Assembly (NCBI GenBank): GCA_026195905.1
Contig: JAPHRE010000013.1
Location: 1 to 64,000 of the forward strand
Origin: Pseudopelagicola sp.
Lineage (GTDB): Bacteria; Pseudomonadota; Alphaproteobacteria; Rhodobacterales; Rhodobacteraceae
Length of the DNA: 64,000 nt
Direction: 5' to 3'
Shown: positions 33,932 to 42,812 of the stretch, piece after piece
Position numbering within the stretch: position 1 is the first letter of the stretch
How the letters are laid out: each line of letters starts with the position of its first letter
The notes under the pieces: model-generated
What the model was told of the DNA's origin: nothing
Databases searched by the model: none
Seen by the model: the letters and a program-made list of their open reading frames with translations, nothing else
Position numbers and translations under genes: made by a program

Positions 33932-35443
33932 TCAGGGGGGGCTTGGGCCGATGGTCGGAGGAGCCGTGAGTGTGCCGCGATGGGCGGCGATCCAATCTGC
34001 CGTATCGGCAAAGGGCATGGGGCGGGCAAGGCCGAAGCCCTGCACATGGGTGCAGCCGAGTTGTGCCAGCATGGTATGTTCCCCGGCGGTTTCGACGCCT
34101 TCGGCCACTGTTTCAAGGTCGAGCTGCTCGCACATGGTCAGAAGCGCCGCCACCATGCGTTGTTGATCGCCATCAAGGTCAACGCGGCTTACGAAAGAGC
34201 GGTCAATCTTGACCCGCGAGACGGCGAGGTTGCGCATGGCGCTCATCGAGGTGTGGCCGGTGCCGAAATCATCGAGGTCGATATGGCAGCCCATTTCGGC
34301 GAGACGGTTTATATTGGTCGTCACGATCCCATCGTTGGGTCCGGTCGCCACGGTTTCAAGGATTTCCACGGCGAGGCGGTCAGGGGTCAGATCGAATCGG
34401 TCGAGCGCCCATGCAATCTTGTCGGGCAGGGCCGTATTGGCGAGCTCTTCGGCGGCGAAATTGACGCCGACACAGGGCACACAAAGCCCGGCGTCATCCC
34501 ACTTGTGTAACGCGGTCAGGGCGAGGTGCAGCATACGGTCGGCGAGCCGTTCGGATTGGCCGTATTTCTGTAGCAGCGGAAGAAAATCATAAGGGGGCAC
34601 GAGGCCAAGATGCGGATGCCGCCAGCGCGCCAACGCCTCGACCCCGCTCACTTTGCCGGTGTCGCACGATATCTGGGGTTGAAACCATGCTTCGATTTGA
34701 TCGCGGTCGAGGGCGTGGCCCGCGTCCCGTGCGATTTCGCGGTGACGGGTCACACGGCGGCCCAATTCGGGCGTGAATAAGCGCAAAGCGGATGGTCCGG
34801 CGCGCAGAGCGTCCTCAAGCGCCTGCACCGCGCGATCCAGCGCCGCGTCGGCCGCATCGGGGGCAATCTTGGCGCGGTGCAGGCCAAAGGTCCAGCCGGG
34901 CAGGATAGAGGCCACGGGCAGGGCGACCGGCTCTTCCAAGGCGGTCTGAAGCCGTGCGGCGAGTTGCAAACAAGCCTCGTCATCGAGCGCGGGCGCGGGG
35001 GTCAGACAAATCGCTATACGCGCTTCGCCGACACGGGCGATGATATCTGTCTGGCGCATCGCGCCCTGGATACGCAGAGCCGATTGGCGTAGAATCGCAT
35101 CGGCAGCCGCCTCGCCATGACGGAGCCGGATATCAGGGAAGTCATTGATTTCCATGATAAAAAATGCTGTGGCCCGGCGCCCCTCCTGGGGGTGGGCGAA
35201 AGACCTATGCAATTGGTTTTCAAACCCATCGCGGGTTAGAAACCCGGTCAGGGCGTCTTCTTGTCTTGGGCGATGCGCCTCAGTGTCCCGGTCCGGCGCG
35301 GCAAAGAGGGTCGCCAAGGGCATCAGCGCCAACACGCCAAATATCCAAACTTCGCCCAGGTAGAGATAGCCGCCAAGCGCGATCAGCGGCGCAAGGAGCT
35401 GAAAATACCGGGAGGTGGCCCTCATCCAATTTTGTGCATGCAT
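33932..35443 (-). CDS. Membrane-anchored EAL phosphodiesterase with degenerate GGDEF domain
   Basis: 503 aa from ATG 35443 (AGGGGAT upstream). Two N-terminal helices (about residues 10-45), a GGDEF-fold domain (about 65-215) in which the GGDEF site reads VGEAR, hence not a diguanylate cyclase, and an EAL domain (about 230-490) with EALARWRHP, NFAAEEL, DDFGTGHTS, KIDRSFV and AEGVET intact. It should hydrolyse cyclic di-GMP at the membrane. It lies upstream of yidC, separated by 107 nt. Confidence 0.92.
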   Translation of the reverse strand: MHAQNWMRATSRYFQLLAPLIALGGYLYLGEVWIFGVLALMPLATLFAAPDRDTEAHRPRQEDALTGFLTRDGFENQLHRSFAHPQEGRRATAFFIMEINDFPDIRLRHGEAAADAILRQSALRIQGAMRQTDIIARVGEARIAICLTPAPALDDEACLQLAARLQTALEEPVALPVASILPGWTFGLHRAKIAPDAADAALDRAVQALEDALRAGPSALRLFTPELGRRVTRHREIARDAGHALDRDQIEAWFQPQISCDTGKVSGVEALARWRHPHLGLVPPYDFLPLLQKYGQSERLADRMLHLALTALHKWDDAGLCVPCVGVNFAAEELANTALPDKIAWALDRFDLTPDRLAVEILETVATGPNDGIVTTNINRLAEMGCHIDLDDFGTGHTSMSAMRNLAVSRVKIDRSFVSRVDLDGDQQRMVAALLTMCEQLDLETVAEGVETAGEHTMLAQLGCTHVQGFGLARPMPFADTADWIAAHRGTLTAPPTIGPSPP

Positions 35444-35498
35444 GCCTATCCCCTGCAAACAATCCGGGTCAGGCTAGGGATGGGGTCTAAGTCAGCCG

Positions 35499-36377
35499 TT
35501 AACGCAGCTTTGGAATTTCCGTCTCAATTTGTTCAAATTGTTTAGATCCCAGCATCAGACCCGCAAAATCAAACAGTTTCGGGTCGAGCATATGGGAGGG
35601 GCGGATGTTCATCAGGGCGCGGAACATGACCTGACGGCGACCGGGGCTATTCTTTTCCCACTGGTCGAGAATTTGTTTGACCTGTTGGCGTTGCAACCCG
35701 TCCTGCGAGCCGCAAAGATCGCAGGGGATGATGGGATAGGCCATTGCGTTGGCGAATTTCTCGCAATCGGCCTCGGCCACATGGGCCAGCGGGCGATAGA
35801 GAAACAGGTCGCCCTCTTCGTTGACGAGTTTTGGCGGCATGGTCGCCAGCCGCCCGCCATGAAAGAGATTCATGAAGAAGGTTTCAAGAATGTCGTCGCG
35901 ATGATGGCCAAGAACCACCGCCGAACAGCCCTCTTCGCGGGCGATGCGGTAAAGATTGCCCCGGCGCAGGCGCGAGCATAGCGCGCAATAGGTCCGCCCC
36001 GCGGGCACCTTGTCTTTGACGATGGAATAGGTGTCTTGGTATTCGATCCGATGCTCGACGCCCATTTTCTCAAGAAACGCGGGCAGGACGGTGGCGGGAA
36101 AGTTCGGCTGGCCCTGATCGAGGTTGCAGGCGAGCAGGTCCACGGGCAAAAGGCCGCGCCATTTCAATTCATGAAGCACGGCCAGCAGCGTGTAACTGTC
36201 CTTGCCGCCGGACAGACAGATGAGCCATTTCTGTTTCTGGCCGTCGCGTTCGATCATGCCGTATTGCTCAATCGCTTCGCGCGTCTGGCGCACGATGCGT
36301 TTGCGTAACTTTTTGAAGCTCGCCGAAGAGGGCGCGCCATGAAAGAGCGGGTGAATATCGTCAAGATCGTCAAGCAT
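35499..36377 (-). CDS. ttcA: tRNA 2-thiocytidine(32) synthetase TtcA
   Basis: 292 aa. PP-loop [11 protein letters not shown], first CxxC in [13 protein letters not shown], second CxxC in [12 protein letters not shown]. TtcA thiolates C32 of some tRNAs using a 4Fe-4S cluster. Starts [12 protein letters not shown]. Monocistronic between the EAL gene and a divergent lipoprotein gene. Confidence 0.95.
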   Translation of the reverse strand: MLDDLDDIHPLFHGAPSSASFKKLRKRIVRQTREAIEQYGMIERDGQKQKWLICLSGGKDSYTLLAVLHELKWRGLLPVDLLACNLDQGQPNFPATVLPAFLEKMGVEHRIEYQDTYSIVKDKVPAGRTYCALCSRLRRGNLYRIAREEGCSAVVLGHHRDDILETFFMNLFHGGRLATMPPKLVNEEGDLFLYRPLAHVAEADCEKFANAMAYPIIPCDLCGSQDGLQRQQVKQILDQWEKNSPGRRQVMFRALMNIRPSHMLDPKLFDFAGLMLGSKQFEQIETEIPKLR

Positions 36378-36490
36378 GGGAGGGCTTTAGGGTATGCGAG
36401 GCGTTCGGGCAAGTGGACGCAGGCCGACGCGAAGAGTCATCCAAAGGGCGATGCGGGGCGTATTCAAGGAAAAGTCCAAAGGAGATATCC

Positions 36491-37021
36491 ATGCGCCATA
36501 TTGTTCTTGCTGCTGCCTTGATGACCGGATTGGCGGCCTGCGGGTCGCCCTCGCTTGACGATGAAACGCTCAGTGATCGGGAGTTCGATCTTGAGCGGTA
36601 TTTCGACGGGCAGAGCGTTGCCTATGGTCAGTTCATGGACCGTTTTGGGTCGGTTCAGCGGCGGTTCAAGGTCACGATCGACGGGGATTGGGATGGTGAG
36701 GTTCTGACCCTGACAGAGACGTTCCGCTATGATGATGGGGGACGCGAAACCCGCGTCTGGCGTCTGACCAAGACCGGCGAAGAGACATGGGAAGGCACGG
36801 CGGAGGGCGTGCAGGGCGTGGCGCGCGGCGAAGAGCGGGGCGATACGTTCAATTGGTCCTACGTGATTGATCTTCCACGGGCCAGCGGCGAGACGATCCG
36901 GGTCAAGTTCGATGACTGGATGTGGCTCATGGAAGACGGCCGTGTGCTTAATAAGGCGTATATGTCCAAAGCGGGCGTGCGGCTTGGCGAGGTCACGATT
37001 TTCTTTGAAAAGCAGTCTTGA
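36491..37021 (+). CDS. Lipoprotein, DUF3833-like
   Basis: 176 aa from ATG 36491 with AAAGGAGAT before. Lipobox LAAC at residues 14-17 (MTGLAACGSP). The body (FDGQSVAYGQFMDRFGSVQRRF, DGEVLTLTETFRYDDGGRETRVW) fits DUF3833, a family of small outer-envelope lipoproteins of unknown role. It is divergent from ttcA. The next region holds the hipBA promoter. Confidence 0.85.
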   Translation: MRHIVLAAALMTGLAACGSPSLDDETLSDREFDLERYFDGQSVAYGQFMDRFGSVQRRFKVTIDGDWDGEVLTLTETFRYDDGGRETRVWRLTKTGEETWEGTAEGVQGVARGEERGDTFNWSYVIDLPRASGETIRVKFDDWMWLMEDGRVLNKAYMSKAGVRLGEVTIFFEKQS

Positions 37022-37071
37022 GGCCGGTGGATTGTGGCATTTATTCCCTAATATGCGGATCGTTTGACAAT

Positions 37072-37176
37072 GATCGTTGCCTTTTGGGGGGCTTTGTCGC
37101 CCTAGATCATGAAAAGAGAAAGATCGTTGCCTTTTTCTGGGGTGGTGCCTATATTCCTCGATAAAAGGAAACGATC
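37072..37176 (+). promoter_or_regulatory. hipBA promoter with three operator copies
   Basis: Promoter: TTGCCT (37127-37132), 17-nt spacer, TATATT (37150-37155). Operators: GATCGTTGCCTTTT at 37072-37085 and again at 37122-37135, and the inverted copy AAAAGGAAACGATC at 37163-37176 (one mismatch). Site 2 covers the -35, site 3 covers the start of transcription and lies just before the hipB ribosome binding site, site 1 is 50 bp further up. This geometry suits autorepression by a HipB dimer or HipBA complex. Confidence 0.72.
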
Positions 37177-37196
37177 TTTTCCCATTGGAGCAGGGC

Positions 37197-37433
37197 ATGA
37201 AGCAGATTCAGATACGCGATGCCGCCTCTCTCGGCGCGGTCTTGCGCGAGACACGCAAGGCGATGAAGATCACGCAGGAACAGCTTTCTCTCCAGACAGG
37301 TATATCGAAACCCACGATCCGCAGCATCGAGAAGGGGAAAGAAACTGCGCATGTCGGTCTCGTTCTTCAGCTTTGCCGGGATCTCGGGATTACGATTGGC
37401 TTGGGCGTGCCTGTTCAGGGGCGTGAGGAATGA
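37197..37433 (+). CDS. hipB: HipB-like antitoxin, Xre-family HTH
   Basis: 78 aa. Helix-turn-helix over residues about 14-62 (LGAVLRETRKAMKITQEQLS, then GISKPTIRSIEKGKE). ATG 37197 is used because GGAGCAGGG lies 3-10 nt before; a TTG at 37185 is in frame. It should bind the operators upstream and neutralise HipA. It overlaps hipA by ATGA. Confidence 0.9.
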   Translation: MKQIQIRDAASLGAVLRETRKAMKITQEQLSLQTGISKPTIRSIEKGKETAHVGLVLQLCRDLGITIGLGVPVQGREE

Positions 37434-38803
37434 CGACGCTCGATATTTATCTTGAGGCGGTCAGGGACCCGGTTGGAAAGCTCACGTCGGCACCTGATGG
37501 AAACATTTCCTTTCAATACACGGTCAAGGCATTGCCGCATCCGATTTCCGTCTCGCTGCCTTTGCAGGAACAGCCATATGGGGACGTGGAGAGCCGTGGC
37601 TATTTCTCCAACTTGCTATTTGAAAACGAAATGCGCGACCAGGTGATGCAGCGCTACAAGATCGAAGAGCGCGATATTGTGGGGCTCTTGTATCATCTTG
37701 GAACGGATTGTCCGGGGGCCATAAGCTGCGTTCCAGAGGGTGCCGCGCCGGGCAAGAGGCCGGGCGACCTTACGGCAGATTATGACGCCATTGGCGGCAG
37801 TCCCATTGTGCCGGAAGGGCTTGTCGAGGATCGCTTGTCGCTCGATGCGCTTCCTGTGTCAGCCGATAGTGACCTCGGCCATATCATGCAAAGCCTTCGG
37901 GATCGTCGCAAACTGCCGGAAGGCAACCTGAAAGACCCTTCTCCGCTCGCTGGTGTGCAGGGCAAGATCGCATTGACGCGGTTGGCGGATGGTCGGCTGG
38001 CGCTCCCTCGTAACGACAGCGGTGCGCCGACAACGCACATCCTCAAAGTTCCGCGCGAGGCGGCGATGAGCGCGGTTTCGCGCGAGCATCTTGCGATGGG
38101 TCTCATGGCGCGTGTTCAGGGCTATCCTGTTGCAAGGTCGCGCATTCTGGGGGAGGGATCCTTGCGCGGACTGCTCATCGAGCGTTTTGACAGGACAATC
38201 GAGGGCACGCATGTGCATCGGATTCACCAGGAAGATTTCTGTCAGGCTCTGGGGCTTGGTCATCATCTCAAATACGAGCGTAACGGCGTGGCGGGGCATC
38301 GGTTCGATGCGGCCACAGTCGGCAGGTTGCTTCAGGTGACGCAAAAACCAGGTGCGGCGCGCCAGGCCTTCTTCGAGATCACGCTGGTCAATATGGTCCT
38401 TGGGAATTCGGATAATCACGCCAAGAACCACGCCCTCCTCTATCGGCAAGAAAAGCCGGACCTCGCCCCTGCCTATGATATTGATCCAGTATTGCTTGAG
38501 GATGTGACCCACGAGATGTCCTTTCGACTGGGCGCGGCCCGTATGGCGGATGATGTGACACGCGAGGATCTTGACGCATTCTGCAAGGCGCTTGGCTATC
38601 GTGCGTTTACAAGTCCACTCTTGAAGCGCCTCACGCAACTTGTTGCGCAGCTCACCCAAATGACGAAGGATCTTCCCCGCCCAAGTGCGAAAATGCTTGC
38701 CGATGTCATTCATCAGCAGGCGCACCACCTGTCCGAGAATCTCGATCTCGGGCTCGGTCCCTTCGAGTTTGACGCGGTTCCGGTCAATCGTCCCGAGACG
38801 TGA
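37430..38803 (+). CDS. hipA: HipA-like serine/threonine kinase toxin
   Basis: 457 aa, longer than E. coli HipA (440). N-subdomain about residues 5-105 (couple_hipA type), then the kinase core: GVQGKIAL loop, ATP Lys in THILKVPRE, catalytic loop GNSDNHAKNHALLY, Mg site Asp in APAYDIDP. Known HipA proteins phosphorylate glutamyl-tRNA synthetase or other targets and slow growth. All catalytic residues are present, so it is probably active. The target is unknown. Confidence 0.9.
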   Translation: MTTLDIYLEAVRDPVGKLTSAPDGNISFQYTVKALPHPISVSLPLQEQPYGDVESRGYFSNLLFENEMRDQVMQRYKIEERDIVGLLYHLGTDCPGAISCVPEGAAPGKRPGDLTADYDAIGGSPIVPEGLVEDRLSLDALPVSADSDLGHIMQSLRDRRKLPEGNLKDPSPLAGVQGKIALTRLADGRLALPRNDSGAPTTHILKVPREAAMSAVSREHLAMGLMARVQGYPVARSRILGEGSLRGLLIERFDRTIEGTHVHRIHQEDFCQALGLGHHLKYERNGVAGHRFDAATVGRLLQVTQKPGAARQAFFEITLVNMVLGNSDNHAKNHALLYRQEKPDLAPAYDIDPVLLEDVTHEMSFRLGAARMADDVTREDLDAFCKALGYRAFTSPLLKRLTQLVAQLTQMTKDLPRPSAKMLADVIHQQAHHLSENLDLGLGPFEFDAVPVNRPET

Positions 38804-38872
38804 TCGCCCTTCCGTGCTTCCGTGCGCGGGAAGACGATCTTTGTTTCCGGCTTCGTTTCCGGGAGGGGAGAT

Positions 38873-38902
38873 GATTGGGCCACCCGAGGGGGCGGCCCAA
38901 TC
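38873..38902. terminator. Inverted repeat between convergent hipA and dctP-like gene
   Basis: GATTGGGCC (38873-38881) and GGCCCAATC (38894-38902), a perfect 9-bp stem. No T-run on either strand, so a terminator function is only likely from position. Confidence 0.4.
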
Positions 38903-38922
38903 CTTAGGTCTGAAATGCGAGA

Positions 38923-39969
38923 TCAGTAGTCGCGGCCAGAGACGTCGCGTGTGACCTGCACGGCGGCGCGGGCGTCGTCGATCAGGGCGGCCCCGTCGAG
39001 ACCTTTGCGACTCACGTCAGTGATCCATTCCGCGATCACCTCGTCGCCCAGCGCCTTGATGCGGTCGGTCTCGGCCTCGTTCAAGGCGGCGATCTCGTTG
39101 CCTGCGGCGGTCATGACCTCTTTGCCGACCTTATCGCCGGTATCATGGGCGCGACCGGCCCAAGCGGAGGCAAAAAAGCCGGAATTGGCGTCGATCACGG
39201 CCTTGAGATCATCAGGCAGGCTCTCGTATTTGTCCTTGTTCATCGCCCAGATGAAATAGAGGTTGTAGAGAGATTTATCGCCCGCCACGTCGGTATGGCT
39301 ATCGGTCAGCTCGTCGAGTTTGAGCGAGGGCGACATTTCCCACGTGATGACGCCGCCATCCACAACGCCCTTGGAGAGGGCTTCGGGGAAGGCGGGGACG
39401 GGCATGCCGATGGGCGTTGCGCCAAGTTTCTTAAGCAGCAGCGTTGCCGGGCGCGAGGGGCCACGCAGTTTGAGGCCGGCGAAATCCTCGACCGAGGTCA
39501 CGGCGGCGCCTTTTTTATGCACGAGGCCACGGCCATGCATGTGGGCGGCGATCACGTGGACATCCTTGAAGTCGTCCATCAGGTGTTTTTGGGTGAAAAG
39601 CCACGCGGCCTTGGAGGCTTCTTCGGCGGATTTGGTCACGAGGAAGGGCATTTCCATCGCCTCGGCCTCGGGGAAGCGACCGGGCTGATAGCCGGGAATG
39701 ACCCAGCCGCCATCAATCGCGCCATCGCGGATCAGATCGTATTGGCTTGGGGCTTTGCCGCCAAGCTGCATGAAGGGATAAATCTCGACCTTGATGCGGC
39801 CACCGGAATCTTTTTCGACCTTCTCGGCCCAAGGGGTGATGAAATAGGTCGGGTTCGCGGATTTTGGCGAAACGAAATGCTGAAAGCGCAGGGTGACTTC
39901 CTGGGCAAGGCTTTGGGTTGCGGTTAGCCCGAGAAGGGCGGCGAGGGCTGCGGATTTGAAGGGGAACAT
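38923..39969 (-). CDS. TRAP transporter solute-binding protein (DctP family), orphan
   Basis: 348 aa with signal peptide (MFPFKSAALAALLGLTATQSLA). DctP fold: VTLRFQHFVSPKSANPTYF, GGRIKVEIYPFMQLGG, GVVDGGVITWEMSP region with the conserved Arg in LKLRGPSRPA that holds the substrate carboxylate. No DctQ/DctM membrane genes are beside it, so partners must be elsewhere. AAAAGGAGG precedes the start (a GTG one codon upstream is possible). Confidence 0.9.
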   Translation of the reverse strand: MFPFKSAALAALLGLTATQSLAQEVTLRFQHFVSPKSANPTYFITPWAEKVEKDSGGRIKVEIYPFMQLGGKAPSQYDLIRDGAIDGGWVIPGYQPGRFPEAEAMEMPFLVTKSAEEASKAAWLFTQKHLMDDFKDVHVIAAHMHGRGLVHKKGAAVTSVEDFAGLKLRGPSRPATLLLKKLGATPIGMPVPAFPEALSKGVVDGGVITWEMSPSLKLDELTDSHTDVAGDKSLYNLYFIWAMNKDKYESLPDDLKAVIDANSGFFASAWAGRAHDTGDKVGKEVMTAAGNEIAALNEAETDRIKALGDEVIAEWITDVSRKGLDGAALIDDARAAVQVTRDVSGRDY

Positions 39970-40000
39970 CACGCGAGCCTCCTTTTGCTAATGAACGACA

Positions 40001-40063
40001 AAACAGCACCTGTTTGGCGCTGCGGCGTGGAGGCTATATACGAGACAGCCCCGCTTGTTGCAA
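40001..40063 (-). promoter_or_regulatory. Promoter and inverted repeat of the dctP-like gene
   Basis: Minus strand: TTGCAA (complement of 40058-40063), 17-nt spacer, TATATA (complement of 40035-40040). Near the start of the transcript lies AAACAG-CAC-CTGTTT (40001-40015), a 6-bp inverted repeat and possible operator. Confidence 0.55.
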
Positions 40064-40147
40064 ACTTCTCTCGGGATCGCATGCCTGTGGAGGGTGTTTT
40101 AATCCCCTGAAAAGCCAAGATAAATTTTGACCATGTGGGAAAATATG

Positions 40148-40174
40148 GAAAACCTTCCCCTAGGGAAGGGGAAG
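40148..40174 (-). terminator. Intrinsic terminator of the RTX gene
   Basis: Minus strand CTTCCCC / GGGGAAG around a 7-nt loop, followed by GTTTTCC. Seven base pairs, moderate strength. Confidence 0.55.
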
Positions 40175-40190
40175 TGCCTGAGGGCGTGCA

Positions 40191-41768
40191 TTACGCAAAG
40201 AGAAAGAGGTCCGACGTCACGTCCACAAGCGCCACATCGCGCAGTTCTATGAAAATCGAGCTGATCTCGTGGTTGTTCGAGGCCCAATGGACATGCGTGT
40301 CGCCGTCAGGCGCTTGGGAGAGAACGAGATCCTCCATGCCAAGGCCAGCGATTTCGGTAAAATCGAGCCGGTCCTGGGTCACGTCGAAATCCATAACAAT
40401 GTCATTCACGGCCCCACCGCCAATATTGTGATTGTCCAGATCATAAAGGGTTTGCGGATCGGATTCCTTATAGATGAGCGTATCCGCCCCGCCGCCAAGC
40501 CAGATCAGGTTTGTGCCGCTGTCGCCAAAGACCTCATTGGCGTCGTCATTGCCAAAGATGACCTCATGGTATTCCCCGCCCATGTTCAGGCGGTCGCGCC
40601 GGTCGTCGCCGATATTATCGTTCTCGGCGTCAATGACGTTGAACTCGATAGCCGACCAATAGCCGCCGTCAAACAACACTTCTTCGATGCTTTTGCGGCT
40701 ATTGAATTGGAATTGGTCCACGACAAGGATCGAGGAGGCGTCGTCTCCGAATATGATCCGCATATCGTCATCAAGGCGCTCGACCGCGATTGCGGCGTAG
40801 GCGTCTGCGGTCGTGCCGGAGGACGCCCCGTAGAGGCCGACGATATTGATGGTGTCGATATTATTGTAGGCCGGTTTGCGTTCACCGATGTCGCGGATCA
40901 TGTCATGGCCGGGATCGGCCAGATCGTCGGCCCAGAATTGGTAGGTATCGCCCCCGCGCCCGCCAAGAAGGGTATCGTTTCCTGTGCCGCCAATGAGCAC
41001 GTCCTGCCCCGCGCCGCCAAAGAGTTTGTCGCGACCGCTCTCGCCGTCAAGCCAGTCGTTCCCGGCCTGTCCACGGGCAAGATCGTTTCCGGTCCCGAGG
41101 AACACCCGGTCCTGTCCTGTGCCCGCTTTGACGATATCGCGTGCCCCGCCGCCGAATACGTGATCGTCGCCGGATCCTGTTGTGATCTGGTCGCGCCCGC
41201 GCCCGCCCATGACGGTATCGTTGCCAGCGTGGCTCAGGATCGTGTCATGCCCGGCGTTCCCGAAAATGATGTCGTTTCCATTGCCGGAATCAAAGTGATC
41301 GTTGCTGTCATCTCCGGCCATGAGAACGTTTTTCGGCCCACTGAACAGTGAGCTTGTCACCAGTTGAAAGGTGAAATCCCCGGCTTCGAGCGTTTCGACG
41401 GTGCCATCGGTGTAGTGATCGCGGATGGTGATCTCAAGGGGGCCGTAGCCGGGTTTTCGAAAGCGGGACGGTTTGCCGGGAAGCTCGATCACGAGATCGT
41501 CCCCGGATCGTTCGGCCCCGCCCCAGGCGGAGTAACCCAACGAGGCAGACGCGTAGAAGAAGCGGGCATTGGTAATGCTATCAGACGCGGTATCGCTGGC
41601 GGCCTCGTCGATGGTTACAGCGTGAAGCCCGGCGGATTGATACATCTGGTATTCATCGCCACCATTGCCGCCAGAGAGCAGGTCAATGCCGCCCATTGCC
41701 TTGAGCAGGTCGGCTTCGGGCGTTCCGATAATCGTATCCGCGCCGGAGGTTCCGGTAAATGTTGCCAT
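40191..41768 (-). CDS. RTX-type calcium-binding repeat protein, probably type I secreted
   Basis: 525 aa, acidic, without signal peptide. It begins MATFTGTSGADTIIGTPEADLL and has about ten GGxGxDxLx nonapeptides, dense at residues about 145-270 (SGNGNDIIFGNAGHDTILSH, GGAGQDVLIGGTGNDTLLGG). The end LVDVTSDLFLFA has the small/hydrophobic terminus expected of a type I secretion signal. No catalytic domain is recognised, and no ABC/MFP secretion genes are in the window. Such proteins bind calcium outside the cell. Confidence 0.88.
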   Translation of the reverse strand: MATFTGTSGADTIIGTPEADLLKAMGGIDLLSGGNGGDEYQMYQSAGLHAVTIDEAASDTASDSITNARFFYASASLGYSAWGGAERSGDDLVIELPGKPSRFRKPGYGPLEITIRDHYTDGTVETLEAGDFTFQLVTSSLFSGPKNVLMAGDDSNDHFDSGNGNDIIFGNAGHDTILSHAGNDTVMGGRGRDQITTGSGDDHVFGGGARDIVKAGTGQDRVFLGTGNDLARGQAGNDWLDGESGRDKLFGGAGQDVLIGGTGNDTLLGGRGGDTYQFWADDLADPGHDMIRDIGERKPAYNNIDTINIVGLYGASSGTTADAYAAIAVERLDDDMRIIFGDDASSILVVDQFQFNSRKSIEEVLFDGGYWSAIEFNVIDAENDNIGDDRRDRLNMGGEYHEVIFGNDDANEVFGDSGTNLIWLGGGADTLIYKESDPQTLYDLDNHNIGGGAVNDIVMDFDVTQDRLDFTEIAGLGMEDLVLSQAPDGDTHVHWASNNHEISSIFIELRDVALVDVTSDLFLFA

Positions 41769-41782
41769 TGATATGCACCTTT

Positions 41783-41829
41783 ATATTCTTTTCTTAGAAT
41801 ATCATAGGTGTCCGTTTTCACGAAACGGA
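41783..41829 (-). promoter_or_regulatory. Two inverted repeats upstream of the RTX gene
   Basis: ATATTC/GAATAT (about 41783-41802) and TCCGTTT-TCACG-AAACGGA (41811-41829) in the 90-nt gap to map. They lie 15-60 nt before the RTX start, so they may be operator or leader structures. Confidence 0.4.
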
Positions 41830-41858
41830 TAGGCGGTTCAGGGCATATTGGGCGGAAT

Positions 41859-42725
41859 TCAGCCCTGGGTGGGATGAAATTTACCGGCGGGAGAGCGGGT
41901 AAAGATATCTACGCCGGTCGCTGTGACGCCAACGGAATGCTCGAATTGGGCGGTGAGAGACCTATCGCGGGTCACGGCGGTCCATTCATCGGCGAGCACG
42001 ACGGTTTCGGGGCGCCCTAAATTGACCATTGGTTCGATGGTAAAGAACATGCCTTCTTCGAGCCTTGGCCCCGAGCCGGCGCGGCCATAGTGCAGCACGT
42101 TGGGCGGGGAATGAAAGACGCGCCCGAGGCCGTGACCGCAGAAATCGCGCACGACCGACATGCGATGGCTTTCGACATAGGTTTGAATCGCGTGGCCGAT
42201 GTCGCCAAAGGTATTGCCCGGCTTGACGGCTTCGATGCCTTTCATCAGGGAATCATGGGTCACCTGGATGAGGCGTTCGGCCTTTTTATCAGCGCGTCCG
42301 GCGACATACATGCGCGAGGTATCCCCGAACCAGCCATCGACGATGACGGTCACGTCGATGTTGAGGATGTCGCCATCCTTGAGCACATCGTCGGCGCGGC
42401 GTTTTTCGAGATCCTTGGAGATGGTCTCGTCTTTGCTTTTGGGAATGGGCGCGCCGGGAATGCCGTGGCAGACGACGTTGTTCACCGAGATACAGGAGGC
42501 ATGTTTGTAGCCGCGATAGCCGATGGTGGCCGAGGTTGCCCCGGCGGCGTCGACTTTTTCTTCGATCAGGCGGTCAATCTCGCCAGTGGTCTGGCCGGGA
42601 AAGACATGCTCGGCGATTTCGTCGAGGATACGTGCGGCCAATGCGCCGGCAGTATGCATGCCTGCGAAATCCGCCTCTTGGTAAATCCTGATCCCGTCGC
42701 GGGTCTGGCGTCCTTTGCCGATCAT
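41859..42725 (-). CDS. map: Methionine aminopeptidase, type I
   Basis: 288 aa, somewhat longer than E. coli Map (264). The five metal ligands are visible in NIDVTV (Asp), GDTSRM (Asp), GHGLGRVFHSPP (His), FFTIEPM (Glu) and QFEHSVGV (Glu). Removes initiator Met from nascent proteins. A loop PIPKSKDETISKDLEKRR (about residues 93-110) is an insertion compared with the E. coli enzyme. Follows sfsA on the same strand by 87 nt. Confidence 0.95.
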   Translation of the reverse strand: MIGKGRQTRDGIRIYQEADFAGMHTAGALAARILDEIAEHVFPGQTTGEIDRLIEEKVDAAGATSATIGYRGYKHASCISVNNVVCHGIPGAPIPKSKDETISKDLEKRRADDVLKDGDILNIDVTVIVDGWFGDTSRMYVAGRADKKAERLIQVTHDSLMKGIEAVKPGNTFGDIGHAIQTYVESHRMSVVRDFCGHGLGRVFHSPPNVLHYGRAGSGPRLEEGMFFTIEPMVNLGRPETVVLADEWTAVTRDRSLTAQFEHSVGVTATGVDIFTRSPAGKFHPTQG

Positions 42726-42812
42726 CTGCCCGGTGCTCCGTATATGAATTTCCCGCGCTATTTACGCCGGATTGTGCCGGGATGCCAGAGGGGGCAAGGA
42801 TGAGGCGGCGGG

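Noticed and set aside
37022-38810. hipBA region as a mobile island
   Set aside because: No integrase, attachment repeats or transposase flank it, and codon use looks like that of neighbours.
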